Source: Alphaproteobacteria bacterium
Lineage (GTDB): Bacteria; Pseudomonadota; Alphaproteobacteria; CACIAM-22H2
NCBI GenBank assembly: GCA_016793165.1
Contig: JAEULA010000018.1
Location: 1-64,000 of the forward strand
Direction of reading: 5' to 3'
Length of the DNA: 64,000 nucleotides
The notes under the pieces were generated by a model. That model made no database searches. It was not told the DNA's origin and saw only the letters and a list, made by a program, of their open reading frames with translations. How positions within the stretch are numbered: the stretch's first letter is position 1; every line of letters starts with the position of its first letter. This document shows, one piece after another, positions 35,940 through 44,671 of the stretch. Both the position numbers and the translations under genes were made by a program.

Positions 35940-36907
35940 TCGCACGCCGCGCCCTCGGCTTGGCTGCCGCATCGTCGCCCCTCGCCAGCAGCCTACGCGC
36001 CGCCGATCCGGCGCGAATCGCGGTCGTCCTCTCCGGCACGCCGCAAACGCACACGGTCTTTCTCGCCGCATTCCGCCGCGGCCTCACGCGGCACGGCCTC
36101 GTCGAGGGGCGCGAGGTCGTGCTCGCGGACCATTATCTCGAGGGGGACTTCTCGCGCTTGCCGGAGCTCGCGTTGGCGATCATGCGCAGCCAGCCGCGCA
36201 TCATTGTCGCGGCACCCGGCCGCATCGTGGCCGGGCTGCGCCATGAGACGACTACGATCCCCATCGTCATGGCGACCGGCGCCGATCCGGTCGGCGTCGG
36301 ACTGGCCGCTTCGCTGGCCCGGCCGGGCGGCAATGTGACGGGGCTCTCCAACCAGGGCGCGGACGTCGTCGAGAAGCAGTTCGGCTTCCTGCCGGAGCTG
36401 CTGCCTGGCTTGCGCCGCGTGCTCGGCCTGCGCGGAGCGACCGCCCTCGCCAGCGGGACCATCGAGGCCGAGTTCCTGCGCTTGTCGGAGCGGCTCGGAA
36501 TCGCCGCCCGCTCATTCATCATGGACGATCGCCCGGATTTCGATCGACTGCGGGCGACGATCGCGGAGCATCGGCCCGATGCGCTGTTCGTGTTCAACGA
36601 TCCTGTGCCCTTCGCCCATCGCCGCGCGATCGTCGCGATCGCGGACTCGATGAGATTGCCGACCGTCGCCCCGTTCCGCGACTTCGCGGAGGTCGGCGCG
36701 CTGGCGAGCTACGGCGCCAACCTCGTCGACGCCTGGGAGCGCGCGGCGTGGTTCGTCGACCGCATCCTCAAGGGCGCCAACCCGGCCGAGATGCCGATCG
36801 AGCAGCCGACGCGCTTCGAGCTTGTGATCAACATGAAGACCGCGCGCGCGCTGGGCCTGACCATCCCGGCATCGATTCTCGCCGGCGCCGACGAGGTGAT
36901 CGAATGA
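35936..36907 (+). CDS. ABC_sub_bind family periplasmic protein, array copy 3
   Basis: A 323-residue protein starting at GTG 35936 in the stop of copy 2. Its first ~115 bases differ from copy 2 at only about three positions, giving the same leader and ADPARIAVVLSGTPQTH. The middle differs (ADVVEKQFGFLPELLPGLRR) and resembles copy 4 more. C-terminal KTARALGLTIPASILAGADE is again shared. This pattern suggests recent duplication with exchange between copies. Confidence 0.88.
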   Translation: MIARRALGLAAASSPLASSLRAADPARIAVVLSGTPQTHTVFLAAFRRGLTRHGLVEGREVVLADHYLEGDFSRLPELALAIMRSQPRIIVAAPGRIVAGLRHETTTIPIVMATGADPVGVGLAASLARPGGNVTGLSNQGADVVEKQFGFLPELLPGLRRVLGLRGATALASGTIEAEFLRLSERLGIAARSFIMDDRPDFDRLRATIAEHRPDALFVFNDPVPFAHRRAIVAIADSMRLPTVAPFRDFAEVGALASYGANLVDAWERAAWFVDRILKGANPAEMPIEQPTRFELVINMKTARALGLTIPASILAGADEVIE

Positions 36908-37878
36908 GACGGCGCGACTTGCTCGGCGGAACTGCGGCCGGCATGCTTGTCGGCTCGGGAGCGGCGCGCGGCGCCGATCCGGCGCGCATCGCGGTGGTCC
37001 TGTCCGGGACGCCGCAGACGCACGACATCTTCCTCGCCGCCTTTCGTCGCGGTCTCGTCCAGGTGAGGCTCGTCGAGGGACAGGACGTCGTGCTCGCGCC
37101 CCATTATCTCCAAGGCGACTTCTCCCGATTGCCCGCTCTGGCCGCCACGATCATCGGCAGCCAGACCCGGGTCGTCGTCGCCGCGTCGAGCGGGACCATC
37201 GCAGGCCTGCGCAGGACGGCGACGTCGATTCCGATGGTCATGGCGGCTGGCAGCGATCCGATCGGTGCGGGCGTCGCGGCGTCGCTCGCCCGACCGGGCG
37301 GCAACGTCACCGGCATCACAAGCCAGTACGTCGATCTCGTCGAGAAGCAATTCGGTTTCCTGCCGGAGATGCTGCCGGGATTGCGGCGGGTCCTGGGCCT
37401 GCGCGGTGCGAACGCACCCAACAGCGGGCGGCGGGAGGACGAGTTCCTGCGCGTAGCGGCTCGGCTCGCGATCGCTGCGGACGTCGTCGCCCTGCCGGAT
37501 CATCCCGATTTCGGAGAGCTGCGCGCGGGCGTCGCGGCGCAACGACCCGACGCCATCTTCGTGTTCAGCGATCCCGTCACATTGACCCATCATGGCGCGA
37601 TCATGGCGATCGCCCATGCGGCACGGATTCCGGTCGTCGCGCCTTTCCGCGAATTCGCCCAGGCCGGCGCGCTGATGAGCTACGGTGCAAGCCTCGTCGC
37701 GGGATGGGAGCGCGCGGCGTGGTTCGTCGACCGCATCCTCAAGGGCGCCAATCCGGCGGAGATGCCGATCGAGCAGCCGACGCGCTTCGAGCTCGTGATC
37801 AACATGAAGACCGCGCGCGCGCTAGGCCTGAGCATTCCGGCGTCGGCGCTCGCCGGCGCCGACGAGGTGATCGAATGA
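36904..37878 (+). CDS. ABC_sub_bind family periplasmic protein, array copy 4
   Basis: A 324-residue member starting at ATG 36904 (ATGA overlap). Its leader MRRRDLLGGTAAGMLVGSG is a better twin-arginine match than copies 2 and 3, while the mature start GADPARIAVVLSGTPQTHDI is shared with them. The middle EKQFGFLPEMLPGLRRVLGL matches copy 3. The C-terminal DNA from WFVDRILKGANPAEM to the stop is nearly the same as copy 3. Confidence 0.88.
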   Translation: MRRRDLLGGTAAGMLVGSGAARGADPARIAVVLSGTPQTHDIFLAAFRRGLVQVRLVEGQDVVLAPHYLQGDFSRLPALAATIIGSQTRVVVAASSGTIAGLRRTATSIPMVMAAGSDPIGAGVAASLARPGGNVTGITSQYVDLVEKQFGFLPEMLPGLRRVLGLRGANAPNSGRREDEFLRVAARLAIAADVVALPDHPDFGELRAGVAAQRPDAIFVFSDPVTLTHHGAIMAIAHAARIPVVAPFREFAQAGALMSYGASLVAGWERAAWFVDRILKGANPAEMPIEQPTRFELVINMKTARALGLSIPASALAGADEVIE

Positions 37879-38849
37879 AACGACGCGTGTTCGCAGCGCT
37901 GCTCGGCAGCGCCGCGCTGAATGGCCCGATCGCCTTGGCGCAGGTCGCGTCGCGCGTGCCCCGGATCGCGGTGCTCGACTGGGAGTCGCCGGGCACCGAG
38001 CGCGTGGCGCCGCTGCGCCGCGGCTTGCGCGAGCTCGGCTATGTCGAGGGCGAGTCGATCCACGTCGAGTACCGCTTCGCCGAGGGGCGAGCCGAGCGCG
38101 CCGCGGCGCTCGCGGAGGAGATCGTCCGCAGCGGGGTCGATGTCATCGTCGCCCTGACGACGCCGGCGGCGCGCGCCGTCCAGCGCGCGACCTCGACCAT
38201 CGCGATCGTCGTCGCCAGCGCCGACCCCGTCGGCGCCGGCCTGGTCACCAACCTCTCGCGCCCCGGCGGCAACCTGACCGGCGCCTCGACCATGATGACG
38301 GACCTCGAATCGAAGCGCATGGAGCTGCTGCGCGAGGTCCTGCCGGGCGCCCGGCGCCTCGCCTACCTCGGATCGGCGCCGGATCCGGCGACGCCGAATT
38401 TCCTGCGCGAGGCGCAGGAAGCGGCAGCGCGGATCGGCGCGCATGTCGAGCCGGCCCTGGTCGACAATCCCGGCGAGATCGACGCGGCCTTGACGCGGCT
38501 CGCCGGCCGGAGGGTCGAAGCGGTGATCGTACAGCCGCTCTTCACCCTCACGACGATCGCATCGGGCCGGGTGGCGGAACTCGCCGCGCGCCACGGCTTG
38601 CCGGCCATTGCCAGCTTCGCCCACTTCCCGCGGTCCGGCGGGCTGCTCTCCTTCGGACCGAGCACCGAGTTCGGCGCCCATGCCGCGGCCAAGTACGTGG
38701 ATCGGATCCTCAAGGGCGCCAAGCCGGGCGACCTGCCGATCGAGCAGCCGGCGACATTCGAATTGGTCCTCAATCTCAAGACTGCGAAGGCGCTCGGCAT
38801 CCCGATCCCGCAGGTCGTCCTCCTGCGCGCCGACGAGCTGATCGAGTAA
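37875..38849 (+). CDS. ABC_sub_bind family periplasmic protein, array copy 5
   Basis: A 324-residue member starting at ATG 37875 (ATGA overlap). Leader MKRRVFAALLGSAALNGPIA ends near LAQ. The sequence is more canonical for the family: LRRGLRELGYVEGESIHVEY, VVASADPVGAGLVTNLSRPG, KYVDRILKGAKPGDLPIEQP and the end ALGIPIPQVVLLRADELI-E. It lacks the SGTPQTH segment of copies 2-4, so the array holds at least two sub-types. It ends 108 bases before the convergent sixth gene. Confidence 0.9.
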   Translation: MKRRVFAALLGSAALNGPIALAQVASRVPRIAVLDWESPGTERVAPLRRGLRELGYVEGESIHVEYRFAEGRAERAAALAEEIVRSGVDVIVALTTPAARAVQRATSTIAIVVASADPVGAGLVTNLSRPGGNLTGASTMMTDLESKRMELLREVLPGARRLAYLGSAPDPATPNFLREAQEAAARIGAHVEPALVDNPGEIDAALTRLAGRRVEAVIVQPLFTLTTIASGRVAELAARHGLPAIASFAHFPRSGGLLSFGPSTEFGAHAAAKYVDRILKGAKPGDLPIEQPATFELVLNLKTAKALGIPIPQVVLLRADELIE

Positions 38850-38957
38850 TTCGGCGCGAAAGCCGATCCGGCACGCTCTCGCTCGACCGCGGTCACCCGG
38901 GTCTGTTCGGCGCCGCCGATGCGCGAGCGCGCGTCGGCGGAACCGTTGCTCCTGCCC

Positions 38958-39944
38958 TCACTCGAACGTCTCGTCGGCCCGCGCGAGCAATGTCGGCGAC
39001 ACGTCGATGCCGAGCGCCTTCGCAACCCCGAGGTTGATGAGCAGCTCGTATCGGGCCGGCGCCTGGACCGGAAGATCGCCCGGATGGGCGCCCTTGAGGA
39101 TGCGGTCGACGTAGCTCGCTGCACGGCGGAACTGGTCGGTCAGGTCCGGGCCGTATGCGACGAGGCCCCCGGCCGGGATGAAAAAGCGTCCGGGATAGAC
39201 GGCTGGCAGGCGATGGCGCGCCGCCAGCGCAACGATGAGCTCGCGATGGACGATGGCAAGGGCACTGCCGGTCACGACAAGACCGCCGGTCCCGCCCTGC
39301 GCAAAAGCGGCGATCGAGCGTTCGATCTCGGCAGCGTCGCGCACGTCGATCGGGCTGAGCTCGACCCGAAGCGACGGCGCGACCGCCTGGATGGCCGCGA
39401 ACTGGCCGATCCCCGAGGCGACGGAGGGATCGCGCAGGACCGCGGCGCGCGTGGTTCGGGGCGAGATCTCCTTGAGCAGCTCCAGCCACTTCCCGCTCAT
39501 GCCGTACTCGTAGTTCGTGAAGCCGGTCGCGTTGCCGCCGGGCCGCGCGAGGTTCGTCACGAAGCCGGCGCCGACCGGATCGATGACCGTCACGAACACG
39601 ATCGGTATCGTCCTGGTCGCCTGGAGCAACGGCGCCACCGTGGCGGATCCGGTCGCAGCGACAAGAATGTCCGGCGCGCTCGAAGCGAGCTCGGCCGCGT
39701 GCCGGCGAACATCATCGCCGGACGCCCAGCGGGTCTCGATGCGGAGATTGCGGCCGTCGCGCCAGCCCAGGTGCTCCAAAGCCTCGCGAAGCGCCGCGAG
39801 CCGGCCTCGGCCCTCGACGTCGTCGGCCGCCCAGTAGGCGAGAACACCCACGCGGTGAACGCGATCGGCGGTCTGTGCCGCCGCCGCCGAGGTCCAGACG
39901 GGGGCGGCCATGCCGAGCCATGAATTGAATTCCCGCCGCCTCAT
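38958..39944 (-). CDS. ABC_sub_bind family periplasmic protein, convergent sixth copy
   Basis: A 328-residue member on the opposite strand facing the array. Start ATG 39944 gives leader MRRREFNSWLGMAAPVWTSA with a twin-arginine motif; an in-frame extension to 40001 would spoil it. Blocks ALREALEHLGWRDGRNLRIE, DPVGAGFVTNLARPGGNATG and YVDRILKGAHPGDLPVQAPA are present; the end reads LLARADETF-E. It has its own upstream region and no transporter partners, and is closest in style to copies 1 and 5. Confidence 0.9.
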   Translation of the reverse strand: MRRREFNSWLGMAAPVWTSAAAAQTADRVHRVGVLAYWAADDVEGRGRLAALREALEHLGWRDGRNLRIETRWASGDDVRRHAAELASSAPDILVAATGSATVAPLLQATRTIPIVFVTVIDPVGAGFVTNLARPGGNATGFTNYEYGMSGKWLELLKEISPRTTRAAVLRDPSVASGIGQFAAIQAVAPSLRVELSPIDVRDAAEIERSIAAFAQGGTGGLVVTGSALAIVHRELIVALAARHRLPAVYPGRFFIPAGGLVAYGPDLTDQFRRAASYVDRILKGAHPGDLPVQAPARYELLINLGVAKALGIDVSPTLLARADETFE

Positions 39945-40397
39945 CTGCGACTCCCGGTGCTGGCGGGTTCGGCCCCGAGACGGCACGTCGAACATCTGCA
40001 CGCATTCATCGATGGGTCCCCCGGGAGCGCCTCAGCCTGCGCGATCGCGGTCACGCCGTCGACTCCTCTGAGAAACCGGTCATCGATCGTCCGCACGGAA
40101 CTCGACGTTCGACTTCGGGGAGCGTCGCTCAGGAGACGAAGTCGCCCGCGCCATGTCGCTCCCGAAGGCGTATCCGCGTTCCGCTCGACTGCCGAACCCC
40201 GCGCCGAGACACGGGTCCGGTGCGGCCTCGACGGCACGATCGCCGTGGTGGTCCCGCGGCGCGCGTGCCGGCAGCGGCAGAAAGCAGCCGGGAACTCGGG
40301 CGTCCAAAGAAGCCGTCCCGCGGACCGGACCCCGCGTCGGGGTCGCGCGAGCCTGTGCCGATGCGCGCTGGAGTGGAGCAGCCGGACGCGGCGGCCG
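39945..40397. other. Intergenic stretch without a recognised gene
   Basis: About 450 bases between two leftward genes. Short frames on both strands show no family features, no leader and no ribosome site. The part next to 39944 should hold the promoter of the sixth binding-protein gene, but no clear elements were identified. Confidence 0.4.
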
Positions 40398-40844
40398 CTA
40401 GCCCGGGATCTCGGGCTCGACGAGATTGGCGAGCTGCAGCAGCGATTCCTGCCAGCCGAGATAGCACATCTCCAGCGGGATCGCGGCCGGGATGCCGGCC
40501 TGCGAGACGTCGAGCTCCGTTCCGCAGAGGACCGGCCGCAGGCTCACGGTCACCTCCATGACGCCCGGCAGGTTCGGATCGTCGAACCTGTCGACGTAGC
40601 GAAGCCTCTCGTTCGGCACGAGCTCGAGATACTCGCCGCCGAAGGAGTGGGAATTGCCGGTCGAGAAGTTGTGGAACGACATCCGGAACGCGCCGCCGAC
40701 GCGGGCTTCGATGTGGTGCACGGTGCAGGTGAAGCCGTAGGGCGGCAGCCACTTGGCCAGGGCGCCCGGATCGAGGAACGCGCGATAGACCCGCTCGGGC
40801 TTGGTGCGCAGCACGCGATGAAGGCGGATGACGCGTTCGGACAT
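40398..40844 (-). CDS. SRPBCC (AHSA1-like) family protein
   Basis: A 148-residue START-like fold protein. Typical blocks are VIRLHRVLRTKPERVYRAFL, PGALAKWLPPYGFTCTVHHI, GGAFRMSFHNFSTGNSHSFG and the C-terminal GWQESLLQLANLVEPEIPG. Such proteins form a helix-grip cavity for hydrophobic ligands and often act in stress response or as co-chaperone-like factors. Start ATG 40844 follows GGAGG. It is divergent from the protease gene at 41063. Confidence 0.92.
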   Translation of the reverse strand: MSERVIRLHRVLRTKPERVYRAFLDPGALAKWLPPYGFTCTVHHIEARVGGAFRMSFHNFSTGNSHSFGGEYLELVPNERLRYVDRFDDPNLPGVMEVTVSLRPVLCGTELDVSQAGIPAAIPLEMCYLGWQESLLQLANLVEPEIPG

Positions 40845-41062
40845 GGGGAGCCTCCTTCAGGGCTGATGCCGGCCGCCGACGACCGAGCGACGAGATCGGC
40901 GACGCGACGTCCCGCACAGCGGTGCGCCGCGCATGTCGGCAGGGCCATCCTAGCGCGGCCGTCGCCCCGTCGCCGATCGGATCGTCCGCGAGCGGATGTC
41001 GCGCGCCGGCGCGGCCACGGTGTCGCTTGCCCCTACGCGGAGCGCGTGATCACATCGACGCC

Positions 41063-42427
41063 GTGACCCGCTTCCGTGTCGCCGCATCCCGCCGCCTCGA
41101 CGGCGCGACGCCGCGTTCAACCCTCCTCCGGTTGCTGCTTGCCCTGTCGCTGCTCGCGATGCTGGGGGCACCGCCGGCGCGTGCGCAGCAACCCGCGCCC
41201 GGCAGCGAGGCCTCGGGCGAGGCGCGACGCGTGTTCGAGCACGCGCGCGAGCGGCTCGTGCAGGTCCGCACGCTGGCGCTGCCGAGCCGAGCGCAGGCCT
41301 CCACCGGCTCCGGTTTCGTCGTCGCCGAGGACGGCCTCGTCGTCACGAACTACCACGTCGTCTCGCAGGCGGCGGCGGAGAGGGGGCCCTACGCGCTCGA
41401 ATGGGTCGGGGTCGACGCCAGCAGCGGGCCGCTCGAGATCGTCGCCATCGACGTCCGCCACGACCTGGCGCTGCTGCGCCGGAAGAGCGGCGCGCCGCTG
41501 CCATACCTCGCGCTCGCGCCGGAGACGCGCGAGCTGCAGCGCGGCGAGCGCGTCTTCTCGCTGGGCAAGCCGCTCGATCTCGGCTTCGTCGTCTCCGAAG
41601 GCCTCTACAACGGCGTCGTCGAGCGCGACCTGTACGGCCACCTGCTGTTCTCCGGCGCGCTCAATGCCGGCATGAGCGGCGGTCCCGCGCTGGATGCCGA
41701 CGGCCGGGTCATCGGCATCAACGTCGCCCGTCGGCTCGACGGGCAGCTGGTCAGCTTCCTGATCCCGGTGCGCTATCTGCACGAGCTGCTCGCCGCCCCG
41801 GCGCAGAACCTGGCGGAGCTGCCGCAGCGCCTCGCGGAGATCAACCGCCAGCTCCGCCTGCACCAGGCCGCGATGGTCGAGCGCGTGCTCGCCGCGCCGT
41901 GGCCGACCCAGATCCAGGGCCCCTATCGCGTGCCGGTGCTGCCGGACGGCCTCGCGCGCTGCTGGGGCGGCAACGACGCCGACAACGAGAACGGCCTGTC
42001 GACGACGTCGACGCAGTGCAATCTCTCGGCGGGCCGCTTCGTCTCGGGCAACCTGATCCTCGGCACGGTGCGGCTGGACCACCGCCATGTCGAGTCCACC
42101 CGGCTGACCGACTGGGCGTTCTGGACGGCGATGCGCGGGCAGTTCGCCAACCGCGTCTTCGGCCTGCGCAAGGACCGCCAGCGCACGCCGCCGCGCTGCG
42201 AGGAGGCCGACGTCGAGACCGCCATCGGCGCGCAGCGCGTGGTCTTCTGCCTCGGCGGCTATCACCGCTTCGAGGGCCTGTTCCAGATGACGCTGCTGAC
42301 GATGACGCTGACCCACCCCAAGGCGTCGCTGTCCAGCCATCTCTATGCCGACGGCATCACCGAGGCGAATGCGCGCCGCCTCGCGCAGACCTTCCTGGAG
42401 TCGATGCGATGGAACCGCGCGCCCTGA
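41063..42427 (+). CDS. Secreted trypsin-like serine protease (S1C-type, no PDZ)
   Basis: A 454-residue protein starting at GTG 41063. Signal peptide to about Ala41 (LLLALSLLAMLGAPPARAQQ). The protease domain has the triad His98 (TNYHVV), Asp134 (VRHDLALL) and Ser205 (NAGMSGGPAL). After it, from about 275, there is no PDZ domain but a unique ~180-residue tail with four Cys (ARCWGGN, STQCNLS, PRCEEAD, VVFCLGG) that may form disulfides in the periplasm. The stop lies 19 bases inside the FHA gene, so the two are translated together. An HtrA-like quality-control or signalling role is inferred. Confidence 0.88.
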   Translation: MTRFRVAASRRLDGATPRSTLLRLLLALSLLAMLGAPPARAQQPAPGSEASGEARRVFEHARERLVQVRTLALPSRAQASTGSGFVVAEDGLVVTNYHVVSQAAAERGPYALEWVGVDASSGPLEIVAIDVRHDLALLRRKSGAPLPYLALAPETRELQRGERVFSLGKPLDLGFVVSEGLYNGVVERDLYGHLLFSGALNAGMSGGPALDADGRVIGINVARRLDGQLVSFLIPVRYLHELLAAPAQNLAELPQRLAEINRQLRLHQAAMVERVLAAPWPTQIQGPYRVPVLPDGLARCWGGNDADNENGLSTTSTQCNLSAGRFVSGNLILGTVRLDHRHVESTRLTDWAFWTAMRGQFANRVFGLRKDRQRTPPRCEEADVETAIGAQRVVFCLGGYHRFEGLFQMTLLTMTLTHPKASLSSHLYADGITEANARRLAQTFLESMRWNRAP

Positions 42428-43386
42428 TCGACGTCGTCGACGCCGACGGCGTGCTCGTGCAGCGCGTGCGCGTCGAGACGTGGCCGCTGCGCATCGGCCG
42501 CAGCCTCGACAACGACGTCATCCTCGACGATCCCTACGTCGCGCCGCACCACGCTGTGATCGCGCCGGGCGAGGACGGCCTGCTCTGGGCGCGCGACCTC
42601 GGCACCGTCAACAAGCTCCAGGACGGCGGCGCCAAGCGCCGAGTCGAGCGCCTCGCCCTGCGCACGCCGACGACGCTCGTCGTCGGGCATTCCCGGCTGC
42701 GACTGCGCAGCAGCGAGGATCCGCTGCCGCCGGAGCGCGCAAATCGCCGGAACCTCTGGCTCGCGCGCACCGCCGTCGCGATCGCCGTCTTCGCCGCGGT
42801 GATCGGGCTCGAGATCGCCGAGACCTGGCTCGGTGCGAGCCGCGAGCGCGACGTCGGGTCGATCGTGATGCCCGGCGTGACCGTGGCCGCGACGGTGCTG
42901 GTGTGGTCAGGGTTCTGGGCCCTCATCGGCCGCCTCGTGTCCAAGCGCGCCGAGTACATCCCGCATCTCGGCATCGGCGCCGCGGCGATGCTCGTCTACT
43001 CGTCGTGGAACACGCTGAGCGCCATCGCCGCCTTCGCCTTCGCGCAGCCGCTGTTGACGCGCTACGGCTACGCGGCGCTGGCCGGCGTCGTCGCGGTCGC
43101 CGCCTTCGCACACCTGAACTGGTCGAACCCCAACCGGCCGCGCAGCTTCGCCGCGATCGCTTTCGCGATCGGCGCCGCGACCCTCGGCGTGAACATGCTC
43201 ACGGCCTACGAGCAGACCGGCCGGTTCGCCACCGAGCCCTATTCGGCGGCGCTCTATCCCCCGGCGCTGCGGCTCGCGGGCACGATCGATACCGCGCGCT
43301 TCCTGGCCCGCACCGACGCCCTCGCCGCGCGCGCCGAGCGCGACCGGCGCCCGATGTCGTCCGGTGAGTCCGGTGACGACGACTGA
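42409..43386 (+). CDS. FHA-domain membrane protein
   Basis: A 325-residue protein. The N-terminal FHA domain (about 10-105) shows RIGRSLDNDV with Gly30-Arg31-Ser32 and the conserved His in APHHAVI, the phosphothreonine-reading residues. After a short linker come about five membrane segments (from RTAVAIAVFAAVIGL near 118 to FAIGAATLGVNMLT near 265) and a charged tail. The FHA domain is cytosolic while the partner protease is periplasmic, so the pair could link a kinase signal to proteolysis across the membrane (inference). It overlaps the protease by 19 bases and the next gene by 23. Confidence 0.86.
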   Translation: MEPRALIDVVDADGVLVQRVRVETWPLRIGRSLDNDVILDDPYVAPHHAVIAPGEDGLLWARDLGTVNKLQDGGAKRRVERLALRTPTTLVVGHSRLRLRSSEDPLPPERANRRNLWLARTAVAIAVFAAVIGLEIAETWLGASRERDVGSIVMPGVTVAATVLVWSGFWALIGRLVSKRAEYIPHLGIGAAAMLVYSSWNTLSAIAAFAFAQPLLTRYGYAALAGVVAVAAFAHLNWSNPNRPRSFAAIAFAIGAATLGVNMLTAYEQTGRFATEPYSAALYPPALRLAGTIDTARFLARTDALAARAERDRRPMSSGESGDDD

Positions 43387-44671
43387 TCCGCCCGCGCGTT
43401 CCCGCCCCGCGGCGACCGGCGCGACCGCCGCCGCCGGCTGGCGTCGGCTGGTCCAGGTCGCCACCACGGCGCCCTACTGCTGGTACCTGTTGGGCCAGGC
43501 CGCCGACACGATCGGCCTGTGGATGCAGCGGCTCGCGCTGGGCTGGCTGGTCTGGGAGCTGACGCAGTCGACCGCCTGGCTCGGCGCGATCAGCTTCCTC
43601 AAGTTCGCGCCGACGATGGTGCTCGGACTGTTCGGCGGCGTGCTGGCCGACCGCCTCCCGCGCGGTCCGATCGTGCTCGCCAGCCAGGCCGTGGGCGTGT
43701 TCAAGGCCGTGATGGTCGCGCTGCTGATCGTGACCGGCACCATCAACCTGCCGATCCTTGTCGCATTGACGCTGATGGTCGGCATCTCGGTCGGGCTGTC
43801 GCAGGCCGCGTCCAAGGCGGTCGTGAACGAGCTCGTGCCGCGCGCGGACGTGCCCTCGGCGATCGCGCTGAACTCGGTCGTCTTCAACGTCTCGCAGCTG
43901 GTGGGCCCGGCGCTGGCCGGCGTCGTGCTGGTGTTCTTCGACACGGTGACCTGCTTCGTCGCGATCGCGGCGCTGTTCGCGGTCAACCTCGTCGTGTTCT
44001 GGAAGATCCTGCCCCACGTGTCGGCGCGGCCGCGCGGCGAGCCGCAGCCGGTGCTGCGCGCCATCGGCACGGCGCTGTCCTTCTGCGCCCGCCATCGCGG
44101 CATCGCGCCGCTTCTGATCCTGCACTTCGCCTTCACCTTCGCGGTGCGACCGCTGATCGACATGCTGCCGGCCTTCGCCGGCGGCGAGCTCAACGACGGC
44201 GTCGACGCCGTGTCGATGCTGACCAGCGCCGTGGGCCTCGGGGCGATCGTCTCCGGCGTCTATCTCGCCGCGCGCCGGCCGGGGCCCGGCCTGCTCAACC
44301 TCGTGATGGCCTCGATGGTCGTGCTCGGCCTGGCGACCCTCGGCTTCGCGCTGTCGCCGACGCTCGCGATCGCCGCCGCGATGGCGGCGCTGATCGGCGG
44401 CGGCATGGCAGTGCGGGCGGCGGGCGTGCAGACGCTCGTCCAGCTCGCCGCCACCGAGGACATGCGCGGGCGCGTGCTCAGCCTCTACGGGCTCGGGCTG
44501 AACACCGGCGCGTCGCTGGGCGCCCTCGGTGTCGGTTTCCTCGCGGAGGCGATCGGCCTGCGCCCCGCCATCGCCACCGTCGCCATCGTCTCGCTGCTCG
44601 TGCTCGGTTTCGTGATGCTGCGCCGTCGCGCGATGGAAGCGGCCCTGGAAGCGAAGGAGATGCGATCGTGA
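43364..44671 (+). CDS. MFS transporter, MFS_3/EntS-like
   Basis: A 435-residue, 12-segment major facilitator of the MFS_3 group, whose known members export siderophores or drugs. ADTIGLWMQRLALGWLVWEL, then LGLFGGVLADRLPRGPIVLA (the A-motif region) and VPRADVPSAIALNSVVFNVS are characteristic. Start GTG 43364 lies inside the FHA gene (23-base overlap); a second GTG nine bases on is possible. The stop overlaps the hydrolase start by four bases (GTGA). Cargo unknown. Confidence 0.88.
   Translation: MSPVTTTDPPARSRPAATGATAAAGWRRLVQVATTAPYCWYLLGQAADTIGLWMQRLALGWLVWELTQSTAWLGAISFLKFAPTMVLGLFGGVLADRLPRGPIVLASQAVGVFKAVMVALLIVTGTINLPILVALTLMVGISVGLSQAASKAVVNELVPRADVPSAIALNSVVFNVSQLVGPALAGVVLVFFDTVTCFVAIAALFAVNLVVFWKILPHVSARPRGEPQPVLRAIGTALSFCARHRGIAPLLILHFAFTFAVRPLIDMLPAFAGGELNDGVDAVSMLTSAVGLGAIVSGVYLAARRPGPGLLNLVMASMVVLGLATLGFALSPTLAIAAAMAALIGGGMAVRAAGVQTLVQLAATEDMRGRVLSLYGLGLNTGASLGALGVGFLAEAIGLRPAIATVAIVSLLVLGFVMLRRRAMEAALEAKEMRS

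Larger units (their letters stand above)
33935..38849 (+). repeat. Tandem array of ABC_sub_bind genes with overlapping stop/start codons
   Basis: One remnant and five intact binding-protein genes lie head to tail. Every junction overlaps by four bases (ATGA or GTGA), and the codons for the shared C-terminal DEVIE plus stop also carry the next start. Repeat units are about 960-990 bases. Neighbouring copies are nearly identical in DNA at both ends and more diverged in the middle. Confidence 0.9.

Noticed and set aside
40002..40397. Short frames on both strands between the sixth binding protein and SRPBCC genes
   Set aside because: No ribosome sites, leaders or recognisable motifs.
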